Source of the DNA: JBDWFY01 sp039976075
GTDB lineage: Bacteria; Pseudomonadota; Alphaproteobacteria; Rhizobiales; Stappiaceae
Length of the DNA: 64,000 nucleotides
Assembly (NCBI GenBank): GCA_039976075.1
Contig: JBDWFY010000001.1
Span: forward strand, 930,001 to 994,000
Direction: 5' to 3'
The notes under the pieces were generated by a model. It was not told the origin of the DNA. It made no database searches and worked only from the letters and a program-made list of their open reading frames with translations. Below are positions 52,491 through 61,683 of this stretch, one piece after another. Both the position numbers and the translations under genes were made by a program. Within the stretch, counting starts at the first letter, position 1, and each line of letters opens with the position of its first letter.

Positions 52491-53420
52491 ATGGGGCAAT
52501 CAGAAAGAGAGAGCGACAAGAGTGCCTTGCCGCCTTTTGTTTCATCAAGTTGCATAATGTGTGCTCTCCTCCTGCTCTCGGGATGCGGACTTTCTGAAGC
52601 CCCACTGATCGACACAAAAGGCCCGATAGCCACACAGGAACGCGATCTGCTGTTCACGGCTTTTGGGCTTATGCTCATCGTCGTTGTGCCCGTCTTTGTG
52701 ATGACGGCGGTCTTTTGCTGGCGATATCGAGCGTCAGGCGGCAAAGGGGCATACCGACCGGAATGGTCGTCTTCCATGAAAATCGAAACTGTTGTCTGGC
52801 TTGTTCCGGCCTGCATTATTGCGGTACTTGGTTATCTTGTGTGGACATATACTCACAAGCTTGATCCTTACAAAAAACTTGCCAGCGACGGCTCTTCTTT
52901 TGAGGTGCAGGCGATCGCTCAGGACTGGAAGTGGCTTTTTGTCTATCCCGAATTGGGCGTCGCAAGCGTCAATGAATTGGCATTCCCCAGCAATCGGCCA
53001 CTGAGTTTAAAAATCACGTCAGATACAGTGATGAATTCCTTTATGATCCCAGCCCTTGGCGGCCAGATCTATGCCATGGCAGGTATGACAACGCGTCTCA
53101 ACCTGATTGCGGACGAACCCGGCAATTTCAGGGGCAGAAACACGATGTATAGCGGTGATGGGTTTTCCGATCAGCATTTTCAGGCGATCGCCATGTCGGA
53201 CGAAGACTTCGCATCCTGGACCAACAAGGTGCAATCCGCGCCACAATCCTTGGATGCTTCGACATATGCCAACCTGGTGAAGCCCAGCATCGCAAATGCT
53301 GTCACGTATTATTCCAGCGTTGAACCCAGCCTGTTTGAAAAGATAGTTCGCAAATACGCTGCGCATGAATGTTCCGGACAGACACAAGTCGGTCAATACA
53401 TTTGCCGGGGGAGCCGATAA
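52491..53420 (+). CDS. cyoA: Cytochrome bo3 ubiquinol oxidase subunit II
   Basis: A 309-residue lipoprotein with lipobox LLLLSGC and two membrane helices (about residues 52-75 and 97-117), then a cupredoxin domain (DWKWLFVYPELGVASVNELA, NSFMIPALGGQIYAMAGMTT). The CuA cysteine ligands are absent, as expected for a quinol rather than a cytochrome c oxidase. It is the first gene of cyoABCD. ATG 52491 gives the signal peptide a longer n-region than usual. Confidence 0.94.
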   Translation: MGQSERESDKSALPPFVSSSCIMCALLLLSGCGLSEAPLIDTKGPIATQERDLLFTAFGLMLIVVVPVFVMTAVFCWRYRASGGKGAYRPEWSSSMKIETVVWLVPACIIAVLGYLVWTYTHKLDPYKKLASDGSSFEVQAIAQDWKWLFVYPELGVASVNELAFPSNRPLSLKITSDTVMNSFMIPALGGQIYAMAGMTTRLNLIADEPGNFRGRNTMYSGDGFSDQHFQAIAMSDEDFASWTNKVQSAPQSLDASTYANLVKPSIANAVTYYSSVEPSLFEKIVRKYAAHECSGQTQVGQYICRGSR

Positions 53421-55453
53421 TGTTGGGCAGACTGACAGTTGAGGCGCTTCCGTTTTATAGCTGGGTTGCCTTCATGGGCGCATCCGTTACCGTATTTGGC
53501 GGCCTGATCGTTTTTGTTTTGCTGACCTATTTCAAAGCCTGGGGCTATTTCTGGCGGGAGTGGCTGACCAGCGTCGATCACAAACGTATCGGCATCATGT
53601 ATATCGCATTGGCTCTCGTCATGCTGATACGCGGCTTTGTCGATGCCATCATGATGCGGGCACAGCAGGCAATTTCCCTCAACAGCGAAGGGTATCTTCC
53701 ACCGGAACATTTCGAACAGATATTCAGTTCTCACGGCACCATCATGATCTTCTTCATGGCAATGCCCTTTTTGACTGGACTGGTGAACATCATTGTTCCC
53801 CAGCAAATCGGTGCCAGGGATGTTGCCTTTCCGTTTCTGAATTCTGTCAGTTTCTGGCTCACTGCAGCCGGCGCGGCTCTGGTTCTGGTTTCTCTGGTTA
53901 TCGGAAAATTCTCCCAAGCCGGCTGGACGGGCTATCCCCCCTATTCAGGCATTGATTATAGCCCGGGCGTGGGTGTCGATTACTGGCTTTGGGCACTTCT
54001 GGTCAGCGGTATAGGAAGCACGCTCACGGGCATCAATTTCATCGTCACCATCATCAAGAACCGCGCGCCCGGTATGTATCTGATGCGGATGCCGATGTTC
54101 AGCTGGACCACATTGTGCATCAGCATTCTGATCGCTTTTTCATTCCCCGCTCTGACGGTCGTTGCCGTTATGCTGGGACTGGATCGAATTTTCGGAATGC
54201 ACTTTTTCACCAATGGAGATGGCGGTAATATGATGAATTACGCCAATCTGCTTTGGATTTGGGGGCACCCGGAAGTTTATATTCTAATCTTACCTGCCTT
54301 CGGAATATATTCAGAAGTCGTCGCAACTTTCTCCGGGAAAAGACTGTTTGGATATACGTCGCTGGTTTATGCAACGGCCTGCATCGCAATCCTTTCCTTT
54401 ACAGTCTGGCTCCACCACTTCTTCACAATGGGCTCCAGTGCCAATGTGAACGCCTTTTTCGGCATGGCTACAATGGTGATCGCAGTCCCGACAGGTGTGA
54501 AAATATTCGACTGGCTCTTCACTATGTTCAGGGGACGGATCGTTTTTCATACATGCATGCTGTACACCGTGGGCTTCATGGTTACGTTTGTGATTGGCGG
54601 CGTGACAGGGGTTCTGCTGGCCCTCCCTCCTGCCGACTATCTGATGCACAACTCGACGTTTCTTGTTGCCCACTTCCACAATATGCTGATCCCGGGGGCA
54701 CTGTTTGGCTACTTCGCCGGTTTGCAATACTGGTTTCCCAAAGCGTTCGGTTTCACGCTGGATGAAAAATGGGGCGTTCGATCATTCTGGTTTTGGATCG
54801 TAGGCTTCTACCTTGCCTTCATGCCGCTTTATGCATTGGGCTTCCTTGGCATGTCCCGACGCATGGAACATTACGATATGCCAGAATGGCAGCCCTATCT
54901 GGTCGTTGCCGCATTAGGCGCTGTTTCAGTACTGATCGGGATCATTTGCACCGTTGTGCAGTTGGTGGTCAGTGTCCGCAATCGTGCCGATAATCTGGAC
55001 CTGACCGGCGATCCCTGGAATGGTCGCACGCTAGAATGGGCAACCGGATCTCCTCCTGCTCCCTACAATTTCGCGGTTATCCCAACGGTCCAGGATATCG
55101 ATGCGTTGTGGGAGATGAAAAAGAATGGCATCGCGTACAAAGCACCCGAACGTTACGAAGATATAGAGATGCCCAAGAATACCGGTATTGGCGTGATGCT
55201 GGGCGGGTTGGGATTTGTGTTCGGCTTCGCCATGGTTTGGCATATCTGGTGGCTTGCGATTCTCGGCTTCATCATGGTTCTTATCTGCCTGATTGTCCGC
55301 AGCAGCCACGACTATACCGAATATACGATAACAGCGGCAGAAGTTGCCGAAATCGAAGGCAAACGCTTACAATTATTGTCAGACCGAAATGCCGGTTCAA
55401 TTGGCGATGAGGACCTGGCACCAGGCGCGCATCCTCTTCCGGATGGAGCGTAA
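53420..55453 (+). CDS. cyoB: Cytochrome bo3 ubiquinol oxidase subunit I
   Basis: A 677-residue haem-copper oxidase subunit with about 15 helices. Haem and CuB ligands are visible: HGTIMIFFMAMPF, WGHPEVYILILPAFGIYSEV (cross-linked His-Tyr), LHHFFTMG and FLVAHFHNMLIPG. It reduces oxygen to water and pumps protons. The ATG shares its A with the cyoA TAA. The length fits CyoB, whose extra terminal helices distinguish it from aa3-type CtaD. Confidence 0.97.
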   Translation: MLGRLTVEALPFYSWVAFMGASVTVFGGLIVFVLLTYFKAWGYFWREWLTSVDHKRIGIMYIALALVMLIRGFVDAIMMRAQQAISLNSEGYLPPEHFEQIFSSHGTIMIFFMAMPFLTGLVNIIVPQQIGARDVAFPFLNSVSFWLTAAGAALVLVSLVIGKFSQAGWTGYPPYSGIDYSPGVGVDYWLWALLVSGIGSTLTGINFIVTIIKNRAPGMYLMRMPMFSWTTLCISILIAFSFPALTVVAVMLGLDRIFGMHFFTNGDGGNMMNYANLLWIWGHPEVYILILPAFGIYSEVVATFSGKRLFGYTSLVYATACIAILSFTVWLHHFFTMGSSANVNAFFGMATMVIAVPTGVKIFDWLFTMFRGRIVFHTCMLYTVGFMVTFVIGGVTGVLLALPPADYLMHNSTFLVAHFHNMLIPGALFGYFAGLQYWFPKAFGFTLDEKWGVRSFWFWIVGFYLAFMPLYALGFLGMSRRMEHYDMPEWQPYLVVAALGAVSVLIGIICTVVQLVVSVRNRADNLDLTGDPWNGRTLEWATGSPPAPYNFAVIPTVQDIDALWEMKKNGIAYKAPERYEDIEMPKNTGIGVMLGGLGFVFGFAMVWHIWWLAILGFIMVLICLIVRSSHDYTEYTITAAEVAEIEGKRLQLLSDRNAGSIGDEDLAPGAHPLPDGA

Positions 55454-55454
55454 A

Positions 55455-56066
55455 ATGACTATCAATCGCACCACTGAAACAGTCACGCCTGGCACTAATG
55501 ATGAATCGGAGACATTTGCTTCCAGAGAGTTCGGCTTTTGGCTTTACCTGATGACCGATGCGATCATTTTCGCATTGCTTTTTGCCACCTATGTCGTCAT
55601 GTCCAAAAATTTTGCAGCGGGCCCCTCGGCAAGCGAATTGTTCAGCCTGGGGCACACCCTGGGCGAAACAATGCTGTTGCTGTTCTCCAGCATCACGTTC
55701 GGTTTTGCTTCATTGGCGATACTGGAATCGAGCAAGGCCCGGACCATATTGTGGCTGTTGGTGACAATTGCTCTTGGCATCGGCTTTGTGTCTATGGAGC
55801 TGATGGAATTTTCCGGAATGATTGCCAAAGGTGCCGGCCCGGATACCAGCGGTTTTCTGTCTGCATTTTTCACGCTTGTGGGGACACACGGTATCCATGT
55901 CACTTTTGGAATGATCGGTATCGTGGTGATGGTCGGGCAGATTCTGACCAAAGGTTTTACGCCCGCAGTAAAGTCGCGCCTGTTTCGCCTTGGGCTATTC
56001 TGGCATTTTCTGGATATCGTCTGGATCGGAATATTCTCGGTCGTCTATCTGCCCGGTGTGATGTAG
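55455..56066 (+). CDS. cyoC: Cytochrome bo3 ubiquinol oxidase subunit III
   Basis: A 203-residue protein with five helices (REFGFWLYLMTDAIIFALLF, TLGETMLLLFSSITFGFASL, FFTLVGTHGIHVTFGMIGIV). ATG 55455 follows GGAGCG at a proper distance; ATG 55443 overlaps cyoB and is less likely. It is standard in length and part of cyoABCD. Confidence 0.95.
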   Translation: MTINRTTETVTPGTNDESETFASREFGFWLYLMTDAIIFALLFATYVVMSKNFAAGPSASELFSLGHTLGETMLLLFSSITFGFASLAILESSKARTILWLLVTIALGIGFVSMELMEFSGMIAKGAGPDTSGFLSAFFTLVGTHGIHVTFGMIGIVVMVGQILTKGFTPAVKSRLFRLGLFWHFLDIVWIGIFSVVYLPGVM

Positions 56067-56076
56067 AGGATTCTCA

Positions 56077-56385
56077 ATGACCCGTGAAAGCACGCATTCA
56101 TACAAGTCCTATATCACCGGCTTCGTGCTGGCGCTGACTCTAACGCTCATCCCGTTCGGTCTGGTCTGGTCAGGCACATTGCCGCAGCAAACGACCTTGG
56201 CCGTCATTGCAATTTGCGCTCTGATTCAGGTTCCAGTGCATCTTTACTTCTTCCTGCATCTCAATTTTCAATCGACCCCGACAGAAAACCTGTTGGCACT
56301 GGCCTTTGCCTGCATATTGATTGTGCTGATGGTCGGCGGAAGTCTTTGGATTATGTTTGATTTGCATAATCGCATGATGATGTAA
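56077..56385 (+). CDS. cyoD: Cytochrome bo3 ubiquinol oxidase subunit IV
   Basis: A 102-residue protein with three helices and the family pattern SYITGFVLALTLTLIPFGLV and IQVPVHLYFFLHLNF. ATG 56077 follows AGAGGATTC. It is the last gene of the operon; no cyoE (haem O synthase) follows, so haem O must be made from a gene elsewhere. Confidence 0.94.
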   Translation: MTRESTHSYKSYITGFVLALTLTLIPFGLVWSGTLPQQTTLAVIAICALIQVPVHLYFFLHLNFQSTPTENLLALAFACILIVLMVGGSLWIMFDLHNRMMM

Positions 56386-56410
56386 GTCAGTGTTGGTCCG
56401 TTGCGTGAAA

Positions 56411-56446
56411 AAAAAGCGCCTGAGAAACAATGCTCAGGCGCTTTTT
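56411..56446 (+). terminator. Bidirectional Rho-independent terminator
   Basis: Perfect 14-base arms AAAAAGCGCCTGAG and CTCAGGCGCTTTTT around an eight-base loop lie between cyoD and the convergent carbamoyltransferase gene. A-run and T-run on the two sides allow termination in both directions. Confidence 0.93.
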
Positions 56447-56483
56447 CAATGGAACAGACAACAATTCCGAGGAATTGTGATCC

Positions 56484-58322
56484 TCAATCGAGCTCGAATG
56501 CTTCTTCGTAGTTAAGCTTCAGCGAAGGATCCTGTTTTTCTTTCCGCATCACGCAGTTACCGACGACCAACAATTCGATTCCTGTGCCCATAAAGCAGCG
56601 GAATGCATCTTTTGGTTCACAGACAATCGGCTCGCCACGCACGTTGAAACTCGTATTGACGACAACCGGACAGCCTGTCTTCTTTTTAAACCTGCTGATA
56701 AGTTTGTAGTAATACGGGTTTGTTTCTTCATGAACTGTCTGAATTCGCGCGGAGTAATCCACATGGGTAATTGCAGGCAATTCTGACCTGGGTACATTGA
56801 GTTTTTCGATACCGAACAACTTTTGCTCTTCTTCGGTCATCGCACGCCGTTTGTCTTCAGCGACATCTGCGACCAGAAGCATGTACGGGCTTTCAGTATC
56901 AATCTCAAACCACTCCGACACATCTTCCTGCAGCACAGATGGCGCAAACGGACGGAAAGACTCCCGATACTTAACTTTGAGATTCAAGGTCTTTTGCATG
57001 TCCGGAGACCTTGGGTCTCCAAGGATTGACCGACCGCCCAAAGCGCGCGGTCCGAATTCCATCCGTCCCTGAAACCACCCTACTGCCTTACCTTCGGCAA
57101 GTGCATCAGCGGTTGCGTCGATCATCGCATCATCATCAAGAACTTCAAAAACAGCACCCGCGTCTGTCAGTTCTTTCTCGATGTAAGATTGCTCAAACTT
57201 TGGCCCCAGATAGCTGCCGCGCATACTATCGCGGCCGTTGCCCGGAACTGTTCTTGGTTGCCGTTTGAAACCGTAATGAACGGAAAGGGCCGCACCAAGA
57301 GCGCCACCAGCATCGCCGGCGGCCGGCTGTATCCAGATGTTTTCAAAAGCGTTGTCGCGCAAGACCTTGCCGTTTGCGACGCAGTTGAGCGCAACACCGC
57401 CCGCCAGACACAGGTTTTTCTGTCCCGTATCTTTGGCAATGCTGCGAGTAAGGCGTAGCATGACATCTTCTGTAACAACCTGAACCGACGCAGCCAGGTC
57501 CATTTCACGTTGTGTCAGATTTTCTTCTGACATGCGTGCAGGACCCTCAAACAATTTGTCGAAATTTTCATTCGTCATTGTCAGGCCGGTGCAATAGTTG
57601 AAGTAGTCCAGATTCAGTCTGAAGGATCCGTCATCTTTTATATCAATGAGGTTGTCGCGAATCATGTCGACATATTTGGGCTCACCATAAGGCGCCAGAC
57701 CCATGATTTTATATTCACCGGAGTTAACTTTGAAACCGGTGTAGTAAGTAAAGGCCGAATACAGCAGACCAAGCGAATGCGGAAAATGGATTTCTTTGTG
57801 CATCTCCAGGTCATTGCCCTTACCGATGCCAAAGCTGGTCGTAGCCCATTCTCCGACGCCGTCGATTGTCAGAACTGCGGCTTCCTCATACGGTGAAGGA
57901 AAGAATGCGCTGGCGGCGTGACTCTGGTGATGCTCCGAAAACAGCAGCTTTTCTTCAACACCGGAGATCTCTCCGAGTTTCTTGAGCTCTTGTTTCAGGA
58001 ATGTTTTGAGAAACAGCTTTTCTTTCAGCCAAATCGGCATCGCCATGCTGAAGGATTTAAATCCCTTCGGAGCAAATGCCAAATAGGTTTCAAGCAGTCG
58101 CTCGAATTTCAAAAATGGCTTGTCGTAAAAAGCAACATAGTCAATCTGATCAAGCTCAAGACCTGCCTCGCGCAGGCAATATTCTATCGCATGAGCAGGA
58201 AATCCGGGATCATGTTTTTTACGGGTGAATCGTTCTTCCTGAGCGGCCGCAACAATTTCACCGTCGACAACTAGTGCCGCAGCGCTGTCATGATAAAGCG
58301 CCGATATACCGAGAATACGCAT
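56484..58322 (-). CDS. Carbamoyltransferase (NodU/CmcH family)
   Basis: A 612-residue two-domain enzyme: an N-terminal ASKHA/YrdC-like domain (MRILGISALYHDSAAALVVD, SEHHQSHAASAFFPSPYEEA, LTIDGVGEWATTSFGIG) and the C-terminal adenylating part (CLAGGVALNCVANGKVLRD, GRMEFGPRALGGRSILGDPR, PVVVNTSFNVRGEPIV). The family moves carbamoyl phosphate to hydroxyls of Nod factors, antibiotics or sugars. ATG 58322 follows AAGGAGATC. The next upstream genes encode DUF5989 and SxtJ-like membrane proteins, a trio recurrent in such loci. Confidence 0.94.
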   Translation of the reverse strand: MRILGISALYHDSAAALVVDGEIVAAAQEERFTRKKHDPGFPAHAIEYCLREAGLELDQIDYVAFYDKPFLKFERLLETYLAFAPKGFKSFSMAMPIWLKEKLFLKTFLKQELKKLGEISGVEEKLLFSEHHQSHAASAFFPSPYEEAAVLTIDGVGEWATTSFGIGKGNDLEMHKEIHFPHSLGLLYSAFTYYTGFKVNSGEYKIMGLAPYGEPKYVDMIRDNLIDIKDDGSFRLNLDYFNYCTGLTMTNENFDKLFEGPARMSEENLTQREMDLAASVQVVTEDVMLRLTRSIAKDTGQKNLCLAGGVALNCVANGKVLRDNAFENIWIQPAAGDAGGALGAALSVHYGFKRQPRTVPGNGRDSMRGSYLGPKFEQSYIEKELTDAGAVFEVLDDDAMIDATADALAEGKAVGWFQGRMEFGPRALGGRSILGDPRSPDMQKTLNLKVKYRESFRPFAPSVLQEDVSEWFEIDTESPYMLLVADVAEDKRRAMTEEEQKLFGIEKLNVPRSELPAITHVDYSARIQTVHEETNPYYYKLISRFKKKTGCPVVVNTSFNVRGEPIVCEPKDAFRCFMGTGIELLVVGNCVMRKEKQDPSLKLNYEEAFELD

Positions 58323-58385
58323 CGAGATCTCCTTGGGCACGGCGGTTCTCGCCGTGCCAATTCAGTTATCAATCTCTTTCGGTGA

Positions 58386-58535
58386 TCAAAAAAGAGTATA
58401 GATGAAGGGTGCTACAGCCGTTCCCTGTGTCAGGACGATCAAGCCGCCAAACATCAGCATCAGCAAAATAATCGGCCCGAGCCAGAATTTTTTCCGAACC
58501 CGCATAAAGCGCCAAAGCTCTGCAATCATTGACAT
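58386..58535 (-). CDS. DUF5989 small membrane protein, 49 residues
   Basis: A 49-residue reading frame starting MSMIAELWRFMRVRKKFWLG with one hydrophobic helix (PIILLMLMFGGLIVLTQG) and ending VAPFIYTLF. The pattern LWxFMRxRKKFWLxPI and the ending match DUF5989 as I recall it, a family encoded between SxtJ-like proteins and carbamoyltransferases. It lies 63 bases before the carbamoyltransferase start and 57 bases after the SxtJ-like gene, on the same strand. Function unknown; perhaps a membrane anchor for the enzyme. Confidence 0.85.
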   Translation of the reverse strand: MSMIAELWRFMRVRKKFWLGPIILLMLMFGGLIVLTQGTAVAPFIYTLF

Positions 58536-58592
58536 TTTATAAAATTCCTTCGCGAGATTTAAGCATCAACACACGACAAGCCATCGTTCGTG

Positions 58593-59024
58593 TCAAAATT
58601 GATCTACCATCGATTTCGGCTCTGGACCGGGCGGCGTCCGATCGATCCAATAGCTGTCGGAGTCGTTTTTCATGTTTCGACCCATCGGATCTTTGCCAAA
58701 CAACTGAAGTAAAAGACCGATTGGCGTAATGACAACGAGATATACCAGGCCCAATACCAGTGGATTGATGATCTTGGCCATCAGCAGCCCAAGTTTCATC
58801 CACAGGCGGTTGGGAACTGTCAACGTGGATGGTGCGACCAAACCCAACGCCATCAAAACGCCACCGATGCCCAGGAATATCGTGGTAAGAATACCAAAAT
58901 CCTGACCCCAGTGCAGATAGACCCTAACCAGACCGATGGCAGCGAAAATACCACCCACAATTAGTCCGAAACCGCGGTTAGAACTACCTTTGTGATCGTC
59001 TTCCCGCTTATAATCTTCGATCAT
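58593..59024 (-). CDS. SxtJ-like membrane protein
   Basis: About 143 residues with three or four hydrophobic segments (GFGLIVGGIFAAIGLVRVYL, TIFLGIGGVLMALGLVAPST, INPLVLGLVYLVVITPIGLL) and the C-terminal FGKDPMGRNM pattern that I associate with the SxtJ family. ATG 59024 is chosen; a GTG at 59069 is the longer option. First gene of the SxtJ-DUF5989-carbamoyltransferase unit. SxtJ was named from saxitoxin clusters but its function is not established. Confidence 0.82.
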   Translation of the reverse strand: MIEDYKREDDHKGSSNRGFGLIVGGIFAAIGLVRVYLHWGQDFGILTTIFLGIGGVLMALGLVAPSTLTVPNRLWMKLGLLMAKIINPLVLGLVYLVVITPIGLLLQLFGKDPMGRNMKNDSDSYWIDRTPPGPEPKSMVDQF

Positions 59025-59348
59025 AGACAATGTATCGATTTTCCTTACTGAACGTTCGGTAGGTCCCACATCTTATATTGCGCCGCACGCTATCCATCGC
59101 TCTGTCTTTAGTCAACATAAAGGTTTCGGCAAAGTTAACAGGTGTGTGGAACCTCTCATTATTAGCCAACACATTGTTTTGCAACACTATCTACAATTCA
59201 GAGACGCAATCACTCTTGACTGAATAATAACGATTAGAAGATAAGGTCGAAAACTTCCGTTGGTGGGTGCAATTTTATCGAAATGGTGTATTTAAGACCT
59301 GTTTTTGATTTTGTTCACGTCACGGAAATTAAACTGGCACGGAAATAA
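59025..59348. other. AT-rich divergent promoter region
   Basis: These 324 bases lie between the divergent SxtJ-like and SGNH hydrolase genes. They are AT-rich with no open frame or repeat I can support. Promoters for both directions must be here, but none is clear enough to mark. Confidence 0.5.
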
Positions 59349-60467
59349 GTGAGAGATACGAAGTTGTATTCATTTTTACGCAGCAGTCTCGTAAGCGTGG
59401 TTATTGCTGTTGTCTTATTCGCCGGATTTGAACTCATCGTCCGCTTTGGCTTTCCGCAAACCAGAAACACGACATATATAGGCGAGAAATCTCTTGGACA
59501 AAGAGATAAAATTGTCGGGCATATCAATCAACCAAATGCTCATGCCCTAATCACCAGCCCGGAGTTCGATGTCGAGTATGTCGTCAACGAGCAGGGATTT
59601 CGAGACACCAGTCTATATTCCCCCAATAAGCCTGCAGGCGTGACGCGTGTTCTCCTATTGGGCGACTCATTCACCTTTGGATCTGGAAATGACTATGCCG
59701 ACATCTGGCCCGTGCTGATTGAAAATCAATTGCGAGACAAGGGGCACCAGATTGAAGTGATAAAGGCCGGCGTCCCCGGATACGATACCCACAAGGAAGT
59801 CCTTTACATGGAGCGGCTTTATGAAGAGCTCCAGCCGGATATTGTCATATTCACCTTCCTCCCCAATGATCTCTTTACAAATACACCCATCCTGGAAGCG
59901 TCCAATGAGCCGGCGCAAAAACGGGATGACGGGATCCGAAACAAGGGCGACAAAAAATCTGTTCTGCATTCTGTCACGCTGATCAAACGCATGCTCATGT
60001 CCAACGATACGTTGTATGAGCGCTTGTATCTGATGACCGGGCGTCGAGCCTATTTTTCAACGGAACCAGGCGATGAAGTTCTCAAGCAATATGAAGAAAC
60101 CGAGAAGCTTCTGAGCAGGGCCAATCGCTTCTGCAAGGACAAGAACTGTGAATTTATGGTCTTGTCCATTCCGCAGCAATTCCAGGTGCTGGCGATTGCA
60201 CGGGGGGAATCCCCGGAAGGAATTGACCCCACATTCATTGATACCAGGCTTGAAAGCTTTGCGCAGAACGAGGGCTTTGAATGGATTAGCCTCCTCCCCG
60301 GGCTTGCAAAGGCCTACAATGAGCGAGATGAAGACCTTTACTACCGGTTTGATGGCCATCTGAACAAGAGCGGCAACGAAGTGGCAGCGCAAATCATAAG
60401 CAATGCTTTGGAATCAACACTCGCGAGGCCGGGTGCTCAATCGAACAGTTCGCTAACAACACAATAG
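59349..60467 (+). CDS. Membrane-anchored SGNH/GDSL hydrolase
   Basis: A 372-residue protein with one N-terminal helix (residues 11-32) and a periplasmic SGNH domain. Block I is LLLGDSFTFGSGN (Ser107), the glycine block VPGYDTHKE, the Asn block FLPNDLF, and block V DGHLNKSGN with the Asp-His pair. Such proteins are esterases or acyltransferases acting on surface glycans (AlgJ/X-like). GTG 59349 is the start. Its neighbours include acyl-group machinery to the right, so it may remove or move acyl groups. It stands 286 bases before the E1 genes. Confidence 0.87.
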   Translation: MRDTKLYSFLRSSLVSVVIAVVLFAGFELIVRFGFPQTRNTTYIGEKSLGQRDKIVGHINQPNAHALITSPEFDVEYVVNEQGFRDTSLYSPNKPAGVTRVLLLGDSFTFGSGNDYADIWPVLIENQLRDKGHQIEVIKAGVPGYDTHKEVLYMERLYEELQPDIVIFTFLPNDLFTNTPILEASNEPAQKRDDGIRNKGDKKSVLHSVTLIKRMLMSNDTLYERLYLMTGRRAYFSTEPGDEVLKQYEETEKLLSRANRFCKDKNCEFMVLSIPQQFQVLAIARGESPEGIDPTFIDTRLESFAQNEGFEWISLLPGLAKAYNERDEDLYYRFDGHLNKSGNEVAAQIISNALESTLARPGAQSNSSLTTQ

Positions 60468-60753
60468 ACCCAGCATAATTCTCGACCAAACTATGCGAAT
60501 TTAGCCAACTATTCAGATTAGGTTCCGCAATAAAACCACAATGTAACCCACATCACACAATAATAGTTCGGATTAACTACAATTGAATTTTCAACCAGAA
60601 GTTATTCGATTTGTGCCGTGTGAATGTTACACATTACTAACATTATCTTTAAAGTAGTGTAATTCGGTTAAGTAAAATCGTTGAGACGGTCGTAAACAAC
60701 TGAGTGTGGAACAATTCGTTCGAATTCGCTGATTCTTTAAGACAAACATTTGC

Positions 60754-61683
60754 GTGGGAAGTTTCGTGGAGACACAGACGATAAATTATGAGGTCTTGGG
60801 ACAGGATATTCCTCGTAGTGAACAGTTCTATCGCTTAATAAAGTTGATTCGCGAGTTTGAACTGACGCTGCTCGACCTTTTCAGCAAGGATTTACTCTCC
60901 GGGACTACTCATACGTCCATTGGACAGGAAGCAAATGCCGTCGGTATTCTATCGGCTTTGAATCGGGACATTGACATGGTGTGGTCCAATCACCGCTGCC
61001 ATGGACACTTCCTTTCGTACTGCGGACAGACCCGACGGCTCTTCGCTGAAATACTGGGTAAATCGACCGGCGTATGCAGCGGTCGCGGCGGTAGTCAGCA
61101 CTTGCATTGGCGAAATTTTTCATCCTCGGGCATTCAAGGTGGATTTTTGGCAGCTGCGGTAGGCGCTGCGGTAGCGGAAAAGTCTACGGGCGCAATAGGG
61201 TGCGCTTTTCTTGGCGATGGCACAATGGGAGAAGGCACGGTTTATGAGGCCCTGAACCTGGCCTCGCTGTCCTCAGCTCCATTGCTGTTTGTCGTCGAGG
61301 ACAATGCCATTGCACAGACGACGCCTAAGAAAGTCGGCGTTTCGGGATCAATTACCGACCGTGCTGCCCCGTTCGGTATTCCCACGCATCATTATCGAGG
61401 TACTGACGTCGATGAGATAGCAGACATCGCCAAACAGGTAATGTCAGAGATACGCGAAAGTGGCAGGCCAGCCTGGTTGCATATCGAAACAGTTCGGCTT
61501 GGTCCGCATTCAAAGGGCGACGATACACGCGATGCCGAAGAAATCGCAGCAGCCCAAGCACTCGACCCGTTGAAACTATACCGCGACAAAGTCGCCAACG
61601 CCAAAGAAATAGACGCCTGGTGTGAAGCCCACCTGGCAGAGATGCTTGATCAGGCCATGAAGGACGAACCAGCATGCGCGTAG
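60754..61683 (+). CDS. 2-oxo-acid dehydrogenase E1 component, alpha subunit
   Basis: A 309-residue thiamine-diphosphate protein of the PDH/acetoin E1-alpha type. HTSIGQEANAVGIL, WSNHRCHGHFLSYCG and the ThDP motif GDG-x26-DN (GDGTMGEGTVYEALN, VVEDNAIAQTTP) are clear. The phosphorylation-loop-like GPHSKGDDTRD is present. With the beta subunit it decarboxylates a 2-oxo acid and reductively acylates a lipoyl group. GTG 60754 is the first start; GTG 60766 is possible. Its ATGC end overlaps the beta gene by 10 bases. Confidence 0.93.
   Translation: MGSFVETQTINYEVLGQDIPRSEQFYRLIKLIREFELTLLDLFSKDLLSGTTHTSIGQEANAVGILSALNRDIDMVWSNHRCHGHFLSYCGQTRRLFAEILGKSTGVCSGRGGSQHLHWRNFSSSGIQGGFLAAAVGAAVAEKSTGAIGCAFLGDGTMGEGTVYEALNLASLSSAPLLFVVEDNAIAQTTPKKVGVSGSITDRAAPFGIPTHHYRGTDVDEIADIAKQVMSEIRESGRPAWLHIETVRLGPHSKGDDTRDAEEIAAAQALDPLKLYRDKVANAKEIDAWCEAHLAEMLDQAMKDEPACA

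Noticed and set aside
60468..60753. Possible small RNA or riboswitch before the E1 genes
   Set aside because: The AT-rich gap has only short weak symmetries such as TGTG and CACA; no known fold was seen.
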